This document shows, piece after piece, positions 1 through 6,509 of a DNA stretch of 18,229 bases. The notes under the pieces are model-generated. The model searched no databases and was not told the DNA's origin. It was given only the letters and a program-made list of their open reading frames with translations. A program made the translations under genes and the position numbers. Positions within the stretch are counted from its first letter, which is position 1. Every line of letters starts with the position of its first letter. The stretch lies in assembly GCA_946405115.1 (NCBI GenBank), contig CAMJGB010000011.1, positions 1 to 18,229 of the forward strand, read 5' to 3'. This DNA is from an uncultured Clostridia bacterium (GTDB lineage Bacteria > Bacillota > Clostridia > Saccharofermentanales > Saccharofermentanaceae).

Positions 1-1
1 C

Positions 2-559
2 CTGTTTGTGTTATCTGTTATCACGGTCATCGACATCATCGTCACGATTACGGCTATCGTCGGCTTCAACAAGAAGGTAAGGTTCTTAAACAGCGTCTCC
101 GGCGTTTTCCGCATGCCTTCGGACAAGATCGGTTCTTCCATCTACGGCACAGTTGATACGATCGTGACCAAGACTGCACCTGCAGTTCAGCTCACACAGA
201 ATGACTACGCCGAGTTCCGTGAGACTTTCACGGCACATCGAAAAGCTGAGCGCGAGCTTGCAAAGAAGAACCGCGCCGAGGAAAGAGCGCTTCTTGCGAA
301 GTATGCTTCCGAGGGGAAGCAGGGCATAGTAAACACATCAAAGGCAGCATCCAAGGCTGCGGTTAATAAGTCTAAGGCAGCCGTAAGCAAGGTAAGAAAC
401 CTTTTGCCTGAGGCTAAGCTTTCATTAAGAATCAGACTTAACAGAAACGACGACAATGCGGAGACGATCAGAGTACTCCAGCAGCATTATGCTGAGATGC
501 TCGGTTCGGATTCCGACGAAGAGCTTTTCGAAGAGTTAGAAGAGCAAATAGGAGCATAA
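2..559 (+). CDS. C-terminal part of a membrane protein, 5' end outside the window
   Basis: The frame is open to the left edge of the window, so the gene is almost certainly cut at its 5' end; the GTG at position 8 lies inside a hydrophobic helix and is not a convincing start. What remains is the end of a transmembrane segment (leucine, isoleucine and valine rich, about the first 20 residues), a short basic stretch (FNKKVRFLN), and about 150 soluble residues. The middle is alanine and lysine rich (repeated SKAA/KAAV units), likely helical; the end is acidic (DSDEELFEELEEQ). The pattern of a final helix followed by a conserved SDKIGSSIY segment reminds me of the tail of clostridial putative ABC transporter permeases of the CmpB type (PF06541), but this is only a suggestion. 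It lies 13 bases before the Mrp gene and is probably cotranscribed with it. Confidence 0.7.
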   Translation: MFVLSVITVIDIIVTITAIVGFNKKVRFLNSVSGVFRMPSDKIGSSIYGTVDTIVTKTAPAVQLTQNDYAEFRETFTAHRKAERELAKKNRAEERALLAKYASEGKQGIVNTSKAASKAAVNKSKAAVSKVRNLLPEAKLSLRIRLNRNDDNAETIRVLQQHYAEMLGSDSDEELFEELEEQIGA

Positions 560-572
560 AAGGAGAGAAAGT

Positions 573-1418
573 ATGTCATCAGCATGTGATAGTTGCGCGC
601 AGAAAGACGGCTGTACTAGCCAGGCAACCTGCGGCAAGAAAAACGGTATTGAGAAGATTCCCGCTAACGCGAAGTCCGAGATCAAGTGTGTCATCGGTGT
701 AGCCAGCGGCAAGGGCGGCGTAGGAAAGTCCTTTGTTACTTCCACGCTTGCGAAGAAGCTTGCTTCAAAGGGACTTAAGGTCGGTATCATGGATGCCGAT
801 ATCACAGGACCTTCCATCCCGAGAGCATTCGGTCTTAAGGGAATACTCGAGGCTACGGCAGAGGACAACATCGTTCCTGCAGTAACGGAAGGCGGAATCA
901 AGGCAGTAAGCCTTAACCTTCTTATCGACGACGAGAATTCTCCCGTTATCTGGAGAGGTCCCGTTCTTTCAGGTCTCGTAAGACAGTTCTGGAGTGACGT
1001 TGAGTGGGGAATGCTCGACGTGCTTCTCATCGATATGCCTCCGGGCACAGGTGACATCCCTCTTACTTTGTTCCAATCGCTTCCCATCGACGGTCTTGTC
1101 CTCGTATCAACACCTCAGGAGCTCGTTTCCATGATCGTTGCCAAGGCAGGAAACATGGCTTCCATGATGAACGTTAAGGTATTGGGTCTCGTTGAGAACA
1201 TGGCATATGTGGTATGCCCTGACTGCGGCAAGACAATGAACCTGTTCGGAAGCGATGAAGTTCTTCTTAAGGAGACATCCGAGGCAGGAATCCCGCTTCT
1301 TGATAAGATTCCTCTTAATCCTGAAGTGACCGCTCTCGTAGATTCCGGTAAGACGGAACAGGTTAATACGGACGACATGCTTAATAAGACCGCGGAGGCC
1401 ATCGAGGCACTGTTATGA
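573..1418 (+). CDS. mrp: Mrp/NBP35-family iron-sulfur carrier ATPase
   Basis: A 281-residue P-loop NTPase of the Mrp/NBP35/ApbC group, which in other organisms binds a 4Fe-4S cluster at a dimer interface and passes it to target proteins in the cytoplasm. The deviant Walker A motif GKGGVGKS is at residues 46-53, followed by the MDADITGPSIPR switch region and the IDMPPGTGD motif typical of the family. The cluster-binding CPDC pair is C215 and C218. The first 20 residues carry four extra cysteines (C5, C8, C14, C20; spacing C-x2-C-x5-C-x5-C), similar in idea but not in spacing to the N-terminal ferredoxin-like motif of eukaryotic Nbp35. Start ATG573 is preceded by AGGAGAG. Its stop overlaps the next gene in an ATGA. 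Confidence 0.93.
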   Translation: MSSACDSCAQKDGCTSQATCGKKNGIEKIPANAKSEIKCVIGVASGKGGVGKSFVTSTLAKKLASKGLKVGIMDADITGPSIPRAFGLKGILEATAEDNIVPAVTEGGIKAVSLNLLIDDENSPVIWRGPVLSGLVRQFWSDVEWGMLDVLLIDMPPGTGDIPLTLFQSLPIDGLVLVSTPQELVSMIVAKAGNMASMMNVKVLGLVENMAYVVCPDCGKTMNLFGSDEVLLKETSEAGIPLLDKIPLNPEVTALVDSGKTEQVNTDDMLNKTAEAIEALL

Positions 1419-1999
1419 GAATAAAGACAGCGGCGACATTGCTTGCTATAAGCGTTTTTGCTACAGCCTTTATGGGCTGCAGTAATGATGCTCCTGAAGC
1501 TTCAGGGGCCGCCGAACAGACTGCTGTTTATGACACGGCTTCTTCCGATTACTATCAGTACTTGGGTAACATCGATTATTCTACTGATGCCGCAGCTTTG
1601 GTGTGGGAGCAGGTAGACGGTGAAGATTCCGGAGTTTACGGTATACAGTATCGTGAGATCCTTGACTTCAACGGCATCACTTCCCAGCATGAGATCCCCG
1701 TATGTCTTTTCTTCTATTCATCTTCTGCAAGAGGTTCTCAGAACCTTGCAGCAGGTGTGGAGGATCTTGCACAGACACTTGCAGGAAGGGTTCTGTTCAT
1801 CGCAATAGACGGTGTCGAAGCTGATGCCATCAGTACCGCTTACGAGGTTGGTGCCTACCCTGAGTTCATCCTTATAAACGAGGGGGCGAGGATATCCACT
1901 TTCTCAGGATTCGATTTAGAGGAATGGAGCATCGACGACGTGTCTTCTTGGATGACGGATAATGGTTATGAACCCGACTTAAGCATGCTTATGAGGTGA
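1415..1999 (+). CDS. Thioredoxin-fold lipoprotein lacking the CxxC active site
   Basis: A 194-residue lipoprotein. The N-terminus is a type II signal: basic MRIK, a hydrophobic core, and a lipobox FMGC with C22 as the predicted lipidated residue, so the protein should sit on the outer face of the membrane. After a Ser/Ala-rich linker, residues about 92-190 read like a thioredoxin domain: a central strand (IPVCLFFYSSSARG), then FIAIDGVE, then VGAYPEFILIN, where P149 matches the conserved cis-proline, then a terminal helix. The position of the redox WCxxC is occupied by YSSSARG, so there is no dithiol and it cannot be an ordinary disulfide reductase. A binding or structural role is possible. 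Its start overlaps the Mrp stop (ATGA), implying translational coupling. The fold call is by motif only. Confidence 0.7.
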   Translation: MRIKTAATLLAISVFATAFMGCSNDAPEASGAAEQTAVYDTASSDYYQYLGNIDYSTDAAALVWEQVDGEDSGVYGIQYREILDFNGITSQHEIPVCLFFYSSSARGSQNLAAGVEDLAQTLAGRVLFIAIDGVEADAISTAYEVGAYPEFILINEGARISTFSGFDLEEWSIDDVSSWMTDNGYEPDLSMLMR

Positions 2000-2002
2000 C
2001 AT

Positions 2003-2506
2003 ATGGAATACGCTTACATATCAACAATCGGTCAGGACAGTCACAGATTCGTGGAGGAGATATTCGATCCTTCAGTGAACGGATTGATGCTCGGAGGATA
2101 CAAAGTTCCTTTCGACAGACAGTTCCAGGCAAATTCTGACGGAGACGTAATTCTCCATGCGATTACAAATGCTATCTCCGGACTTACCGGTGTGAATATC
2201 TTAGGCGGCGCGGCTGACAAGATCTGCCTTGAGCAGGGTATCAAGGATTCGCGCGTATATCTTGAGGAGGCAATTAAGTATCTTGGTGATGCTTCCATCA
2301 CTCACGTCTCCATGACCATCGAGTGCCTCCGTCCGAAGCTTAAGGAACACATTCCTTCGATCAAGGAGTCGGTTGCTTCCTTGCTCGGCATAAGTGCTTC
2401 TCATGTCGGCATTACGGCTACTACCGGTGAGGGACTTACAGGATTTGGAAGAGGCGAGGGAATACAGGTCTTCGTCATCATGACATTCAAGGTTCCCGAG
2501 GTTTAA
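2003..2506 (+). CDS. ispF: Divergent IspF, 2-C-methyl-D-erythritol 2,4-cyclodiphosphate synthase
   Basis: A 167-residue IspF-family protein, the usual length. IspF closes the cyclodiphosphate ring in the MEP route to isoprenoids, as a trimer with metal at the active site. The metal ligands are present: D12 and H14 in GQDSHRF, and H52 in SDGDVILHAI. LGGYKVP, RPKLKEHIP and the closing FGRGEGIQ segment also match the family. It departs from E. coli IspF at several substrate-contact regions: N44 stands where the histidine of AHSDGD is expected, the GDIGKxFPDTD loop is replaced by NILGGAADKICLEQ (residues 65-78), and ATTTEKLGFTGRG becomes ATTGEGLTGFGRG. I believe many clostridia and some other phyla carry this branch, so it is probably still an IspF, but activity is not assured. 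The gene is 3 bases after the lipoprotein stop and 3 before the DUF2142 gene. ispD is elsewhere, at 5766. Confidence 0.85.
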   Translation: MEYAYISTIGQDSHRFVEEIFDPSVNGLMLGGYKVPFDRQFQANSDGDVILHAITNAISGLTGVNILGGAADKICLEQGIKDSRVYLEEAIKYLGDASITHVSMTIECLRPKLKEHIPSIKESVASLLGISASHVGITATTGEGLTGFGRGEGIQVFVIMTFKVPEV

Positions 2507-2509
2507 AAC

Positions 2510-5026
2510 ATGAAACTTAACACCGTCGACAAGAACAAGACCATCAAGATAATCGCAGCTGCAATTATAGGCGTGCTTATCATCGTGATGCTCTTCTGGC
2601 AGTCGAAGGCTGTTTATACTGATTCGAATTACTACTATCCGACGGAGACTTTCGTGCAGCTTGAAAGTGGCAAGCCCGTGTCACAGGAGCTTCCTGCACC
2701 GGGTTCCAATCCCGTGCTTAAGTCAGTTGCTGTAACCTTTGCCACCAATGCAAGAGTTAACGAAGGTGACGTTACGGTTGAGCTTTTGTCAGGCGATGAA
2801 GTTATCACAAGCTGGAACATCAAAGCTTCCGAGCTTCTCGATAATGCGATCCGCGAGTTTGATGCCCCGGACGGCATCCGTCTTAACTCTGACAGCACTT
2901 ATACTGTCCGCATTACCGAGACGTTCGAGGGGGAGGAGAATAATATCGCGGTAGGTTCCGCATCTACGGGCAACCTCTCATGCTACATAAAGACATATGA
3001 TTCCGGAATGTGCCTTAAGTGGTTCGCCGTCATGACGGTTGTGTTTATCGTAGGCTATGTTCTTCTCGTCATTAAGGGCGGACTTCTCGAGAAGTCTCTT
3101 CCCAAGATGATCGTCATAGGTCTTGTTTCTTTGCTTGTTATCTTCATCTTCGAGTTCGATCTGTTCCCGAGGATTACGACGCGTCTTCACTCGGCTCCCG
3201 TACCTTCATCTACTGATGTCGGGGATACGATTAATCCCGGTGAAGCAAAGGAGTATTCATTCTCTTATTACGGCGATAAGTTCGAGGAACTCGAGATCTT
3301 TACATCCGGCGATAATGCATCCGATTATGCAGTATCTCTGACCAATGTAACAACAGGTAAGACATACTTTGAAGACTGCCCTGTATCGCCTGACTGGCGT
3401 GTATCAACAGGCAGACTTTGCATGATGTTAAGCACTAAGTATTCACCCCTCGGTGAAAGATACTTTGACTTAGGCGATTACACTATGCGCATAGTTAACT
3501 TAAGCGGTGAGCAGGTGCTTAACGTAGAGATCGCATCTCCTGTTGAAGAGGGTGCAACACCCGTGATTACATATGCAGGCATAAGGCATTCCGACCTTGG
3601 CATCAAGATTGCTTCGTTCGCGATAGCAATGCTCTTCCTGTATGTCGTTACACTTAGCATCTTAAGAAAGTACAACAAGCTTTCCGTCGAGGTTTTCTTC
3701 CTTGTTACGGTAATTCCGCTTTCGATTTTGTACCTGATCTTCTTCCAGCCTTGGACCGTTCCTGATGCAGGTGCACATTTCCCTGCAGCATACAGAATCT
3801 CCAATCTTCTTATGGGCATTAACGGCAGGCTTGAGTGGTTTGGCAGAACATGCGACGGTACCTTCTATAACAGCATCAACTGGTGGAGCGAGAGAAAGCC
3901 TGATCTTGAGGGAATCTCCTACATGCTTCACGGTCTGCGCGAAAATGCGGGCAGCAGGGGCTTGGTTGATGTCCTTCCTCATGAGGACAAGATGAAGTAC
4001 TACTCATTCATAAACTGGTTCCCTCAGGCCTTCGGCATGAGTCTCGCAAGACTCGCGGGCCTTGGTCCGTCGATGATGATTCTCACAGGACGTCTGTTTA
4101 TCCTTGCTTTGTATATCATCTCGGGCTATTGTGCGATTAAGAACACACCTGTTGGTAAATCGATCTTCGCAGGTCTTGCACTTCTTCCCATATCTTTAAT
4201 GATGAGCAGCTCGTTCTCATACGATGCCATGGTCATCATCGCGTCACTAAGCTTCGCGGCGATAATACTTAAGCTTCGTTATGAATACAGCAGGATGGCA
4301 TTTATTGAGGCAATCGTCTGGGCTATTGTCTTAGGTGCGGTAAAGGGCGGAGGACTGCTTTTGATCCTGCCTATGGTTTTGCTTCTTATCAAGAAGGACA
4401 AGAAGTCGGTTATCACAGTTTGTTCCATCATGGGAGCAGCTCTTCTTACGGTTCTTTTCTTCGACAAGGTTATGCCTTCGGATGAACTGTTCCAGTTCGG
4501 CGAAGAGAACAGCGGCAAGATGATGACAGCCTTTGCCTATCAGCATCCCGCCCAGTATTTAAGGATGCTCGTATCAACATTCCTGTACTTCGGAGATTCA
4601 TACTTGGTTCAGGCTCTAGGTAAGGATTTAAGTTATATTGAAGCTACATTAAGTGAAGTTACAATCATCGGTGCATTCCTTGCAATTCTTGTTTATGCAA
4701 CACTTGAGAAGGATAAGCTTGAACTTAAGAAGATCGACCGCATCGTCTTTGCTGTTATAGCTCTTCTCTCGTTTGTTCTTACTCCTGCGATGCTTCTTTC
4801 ATATACGCCTAACGGTTTCGGAATGATCTACGGTGTACAGGGAAGATACTTTTTCCCGATTATGGTGCCCCTGCTTCTTGCCGTAACCAAGTTCGGCCTT
4901 AAGAAGACACGTGAGAATGCGTCTGAAGAAGTTAAGACATCTGCCATGGATACATGTCTTAATGTTTATGTTGTATTAACTCTCATCATGATGTATATGA
5001 TGATGAAATTATATTTGTCGAGGTAA
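2510..5026 (+). CDS. DUF2142-family polytopic membrane protein, probable surface-glycan enzyme
   Basis: An 838-residue membrane protein. One helix (about residues 14-31) is followed by an extracytoplasmic beta-rich domain (about 35-170), two helices, a second such domain (about 220-360), and then a long multi-helix part. The C-terminal half has the two DUF2142 signatures: VPDAGAHFPAAYRIS with D419 and H423, corresponding to the family's PDExxHF motif just outside a helix, and GVQGRYFFP (775-783) near the last helices. DUF2142 proteins resemble GT-C glycosyltransferases that use polyprenyl-linked sugars and often sit with teichoic acid or O-antigen genes; the acidic residue in the first signature fits a catalytic site outside the membrane. 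The duplicated N-terminal beta domains are unusual. The downstream GtrA gene supports a role in glycan export or decoration. Sugar and acceptor are unknown. Confidence 0.8.
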   Translation: MKLNTVDKNKTIKIIAAAIIGVLIIVMLFWQSKAVYTDSNYYYPTETFVQLESGKPVSQELPAPGSNPVLKSVAVTFATNARVNEGDVTVELLSGDEVITSWNIKASELLDNAIREFDAPDGIRLNSDSTYTVRITETFEGEENNIAVGSASTGNLSCYIKTYDSGMCLKWFAVMTVVFIVGYVLLVIKGGLLEKSLPKMIVIGLVSLLVIFIFEFDLFPRITTRLHSAPVPSSTDVGDTINPGEAKEYSFSYYGDKFEELEIFTSGDNASDYAVSLTNVTTGKTYFEDCPVSPDWRVSTGRLCMMLSTKYSPLGERYFDLGDYTMRIVNLSGEQVLNVEIASPVEEGATPVITYAGIRHSDLGIKIASFAIAMLFLYVVTLSILRKYNKLSVEVFFLVTVIPLSILYLIFFQPWTVPDAGAHFPAAYRISNLLMGINGRLEWFGRTCDGTFYNSINWWSERKPDLEGISYMLHGLRENAGSRGLVDVLPHEDKMKYYSFINWFPQAFGMSLARLAGLGPSMMILTGRLFILALYIISGYCAIKNTPVGKSIFAGLALLPISLMMSSSFSYDAMVIIASLSFAAIILKLRYEYSRMAFIEAIVWAIVLGAVKGGGLLLILPMVLLLIKKDKKSVITVCSIMGAALLTVLFFDKVMPSDELFQFGEENSGKMMTAFAYQHPAQYLRMLVSTFLYFGDSYLVQALGKDLSYIEATLSEVTIIGAFLAILVYATLEKDKLELKKIDRIVFAVIALLSFVLTPAMLLSYTPNGFGMIYGVQGRYFFPIMVPLLLAVTKFGLKKTRENASEEVKTSAMDTCLNVYVVLTLIMMYMMMKLYLSR

Positions 5027-5035
5027 TTAATCCTG

Positions 5036-5452
5036 ATGATAGAGAAGATCAAGTCGTTGATCATAAAGTATAAGGACATAATCCTTTACGGAATATTCGG
5101 TGTATTAACAACGGTAATTAATATCGCTGCTTATGCCGTTTGCTATAAGGTTCTCGGAATTGCTAATATCCCGAGTGACATCATCGCATGGATAATCGCC
5201 GTTCTGTTCGCATTCATTACGAACAAGCTTTATGTATTTAACAGTAAGGATATGACGATGAAGACGTTCATGCCTGAACTTATTAAGTTCATGGCAGCTC
5301 GTCTTGCTACACTTGGAGTTGATCTTATCATCATGTATATAGGTGTAGATGTAATGCACGGACCGGAGATTATTTTTAAGGTCGCAGCTAATGTTATAGT
5401 TATTATCCTTAACTACGTATTAAGTAAGCTCGTAGTCTTTAAGAAGAAATAA
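5036..5452 (+). CDS. GtrA-family small membrane protein
   Basis: A 138-residue protein with four predicted transmembrane helices, the typical size and shape of the GtrA family (PF04138). Recognisable parts are YGIFGVLTTVINIAAY in the first helix, the FAFITNKLYVFNSK segment between helices two and three, and the closing NYVLSKLVVFKKK, which mirrors the earlier NKLYVF as in most GtrA proteins. Members are thought to move polyprenyl-phosphate-linked sugars across the membrane, or to be subunits that assist glycosyltransferases. It starts 9 bases after the DUF2142 stop, so the two are surely in one transcript and probably one pathway, with GtrA presenting a lipid-linked sugar to the DUF2142 protein outside. 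That link is inferred from position. Confidence 0.9.
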   Translation: MIEKIKSLIIKYKDIILYGIFGVLTTVINIAAYAVCYKVLGIANIPSDIIAWIIAVLFAFITNKLYVFNSKDMTMKTFMPELIKFMAARLATLGVDLIIMYIGVDVMHGPEIIFKVAANVIVIILNYVLSKLVVFKKK

Positions 5453-5508
5453 TCGACACACCGGACTCTTTTTGATGCTTAACAGACATTTCCGCTGAAG
5501 ATTGATTA

Positions 5509-5537
5509 TTGGTTCATTTACTTGTCTTTGGGACAAT
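5509..5537 (+). promoter_or_regulatory. Possible weak promoter with inverted repeat upstream of the peptide gene
   Basis: TTGGTT (5509-5514) and GACAAT (5532-5537) are separated by 17 bases and would start transcription about 35 bases before the peptide start. Each box is only a partial match. A perfect inverted repeat, TTGTC-TTTGG-GACAA (5522-5536), overlaps the -10 box, and TTTGG recurs at 5537-5541-level spacing just after it. This could be an operator, or chance. I see no terminator between the GtrA stop and this point, so read-through from the upstream operon is an alternative source of transcript. Confidence 0.25.
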
Positions 5538-5578
5538 TTGGTCAGTAAACAAAAACACCCAATGAGGAGGAAATGAAA

Positions 5579-5737
5579 ATGAAGGAATTAAAAGAGATTA
5601 AGATCGAGAACCTTGAGAAGGTAAGCGGCGGCCTTAATAGTCCGTCAGATACACGAGTCCCGGATCGTCACACCAACGGCAGAAGGAGGAGTGATAGAAA
5701 ACCTTCACCGGTCGTCGGAATCTATACAAACTGGTAA
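5579..5737 (+). CDS. Small secreted peptide precursor with double-glycine leader (bacteriocin or RiPP-like)
   Basis: A 52-codon gene. The leader MKELKEIKIENLEKVSGG has the features of double-glycine leaders: a short amphipathic helix, acidic and hydrophobic residues alternating (ELKEI, IENLEKV), and SGG at 16-18. Such leaders are cut after the second glycine by C39-peptidase ABC exporters (PCAT). The predicted core, residues 19-52, is LNSPSDTRVPDRH, a basic centre with RRR at 35-37 and RK at 40-41, then PSPVVGIYTNW at the end. It has no cysteine, four prolines, a net charge near +4 and an aromatic C-terminus. AGGAGG at 5565-5570 lies 8 bases from ATG5579, an ideal spacing; ATG5573 in the same frame is only 2 bases away and less likely. 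The core uses CGA, CGT, AGG, CCG and GTC, codons less common in the neighbours. A terminator follows. No exporter or modifying enzyme is in the window. I recognise the leader class, not the core. Confidence 0.8.
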   Translation: MKELKEIKIENLEKVSGGLNSPSDTRVPDRHTNGRRRSDRKPSPVVGIYTNW

Positions 5738-5741
5738 CTTG

Positions 5742-5770
5742 AAGAGCCCCTTGTCAGGGGTTCTTTTATT
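5742..5770 (+). terminator. Rho-independent terminator of the peptide gene
   Basis: AAGAGCCCC (5742-5750) and GGGGTTCTT (5757-5765) pair with one G-U wobble around the loop TTGTCA, followed by TTATT. It begins 4 bases after the peptide stop codon. On the other strand the hairpin has no T tract after it, so it mainly serves the + strand transcript, although it overlaps the ispD stop codon and may also protect that mRNA end. Confidence 0.8.
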
Positions 5771-6509
5771 GCATGTTTCTTAAAAGAGCTTCAGCGATCG
5801 CGATGTCTTCGGGCGTCGTGATCTTTATGTTTGAATAAGAGCCTTCTACGATCCTAACCTTATATCCATAGTGTTCTGCAAGAGCTGTATCATCTGTAGC
5901 TTCATATCCGTCTTCCTTAGCTCTCCTGTAGCATTCTTCAAGAATGCTGTACTTAAAGCACTGCGGGGTCTGAACTTCATAAAGAAGATTCCTATTAGGT
6001 GTGGATTCAACCATTACACCTTGAGATATGTCTTCCTTTACCATCTTGATCGTATTCTTAGTCTTAACACCGGATACGCATACATTGGTCTCATCTTCAT
6101 TGATTGCTTCGAAGCATCTTGATATGGAGTCCTTATCAATGAGGCATCTTGCTGCATCGTGAATGAATACTGCATCATCATTCGCAGGATTAAAAGCTTT
6201 AAGAGCTGATACTCCGTTTCCGACTGACTTTGTTCTTGTGTCTCCGCCTTCAACTATGGAAGAGATCATCGATGCATAATCCTTATCCTTAACGTAAGAA
6301 TCCCACTCATCAGTTTTGCCGGGAGATACTACCAGAACGCATGATAGATCTATTCCTGATTCATCGGAATATTGCTTGAAAGCTTCAATGGTTCTGTCGA
6401 TTACTGTTACTCCGTTAACTTCCATCAGAAGTTTATTCTTATCTGACTTCATTCTTGTACCCGAACCTGCTGCGGGAAATATAACATAAAGCTTACGAGA
6501 AAAGGACAT
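5766..6509 (-). CDS. ispD: 2-C-methyl-D-erythritol 4-phosphate cytidylyltransferase
   Basis: A 247-residue IspD, which transfers CMP from CTP to MEP in the third step of the MEP isoprenoid pathway, in the cytoplasm. The nucleotide-binding start FPAAGSGTRMKSDKNK carries the glycine-rich loop, arginine and lysine of the active site. GGDTRTKSVGNG, IHDAARCLI, and EVQTPQCF are in the expected order, and the NIKITTPEDIAIAEALL tail is typical. I chose ATG at 6509 because GGAGG (6516-6520) is 6 bases upstream; an earlier in-frame ATG at 6533 lacks this and would add MIMYRRQQ. The start overlaps the end of radA by 17 bases, so the two are translated from one mRNA. Its pathway partner ispF is in the opposite-strand operon at 2003. 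Confidence 0.95.
   Translation of the reverse strand: MSFSRKLYVIFPAAGSGTRMKSDKNKLLMEVNGVTVIDRTIEAFKQYSDESGIDLSCVLVVSPGKTDEWDSYVKDKDYASMISSIVEGGDTRTKSVGNGVSALKAFNPANDDAVFIHDAARCLIDKDSISRCFEAINEDETNVCVSGVKTKNTIKMVKEDISQGVMVESTPNRNLLYEVQTPQCFKYSILEECYRRAKEDGYEATDDTALAEHYGYKVRIVEGSYSNIKITTPEDIAIAEALLRNMQ

Noticed and set aside
5689..5778. Second ribosome-site-like AGGAGG inside the peptide gene followed by GTG and a short frame
   Set aside because: The frame runs through the terminator hairpin and gives no recognisable peptide; the purine run is explained by the arginine codons of the core.
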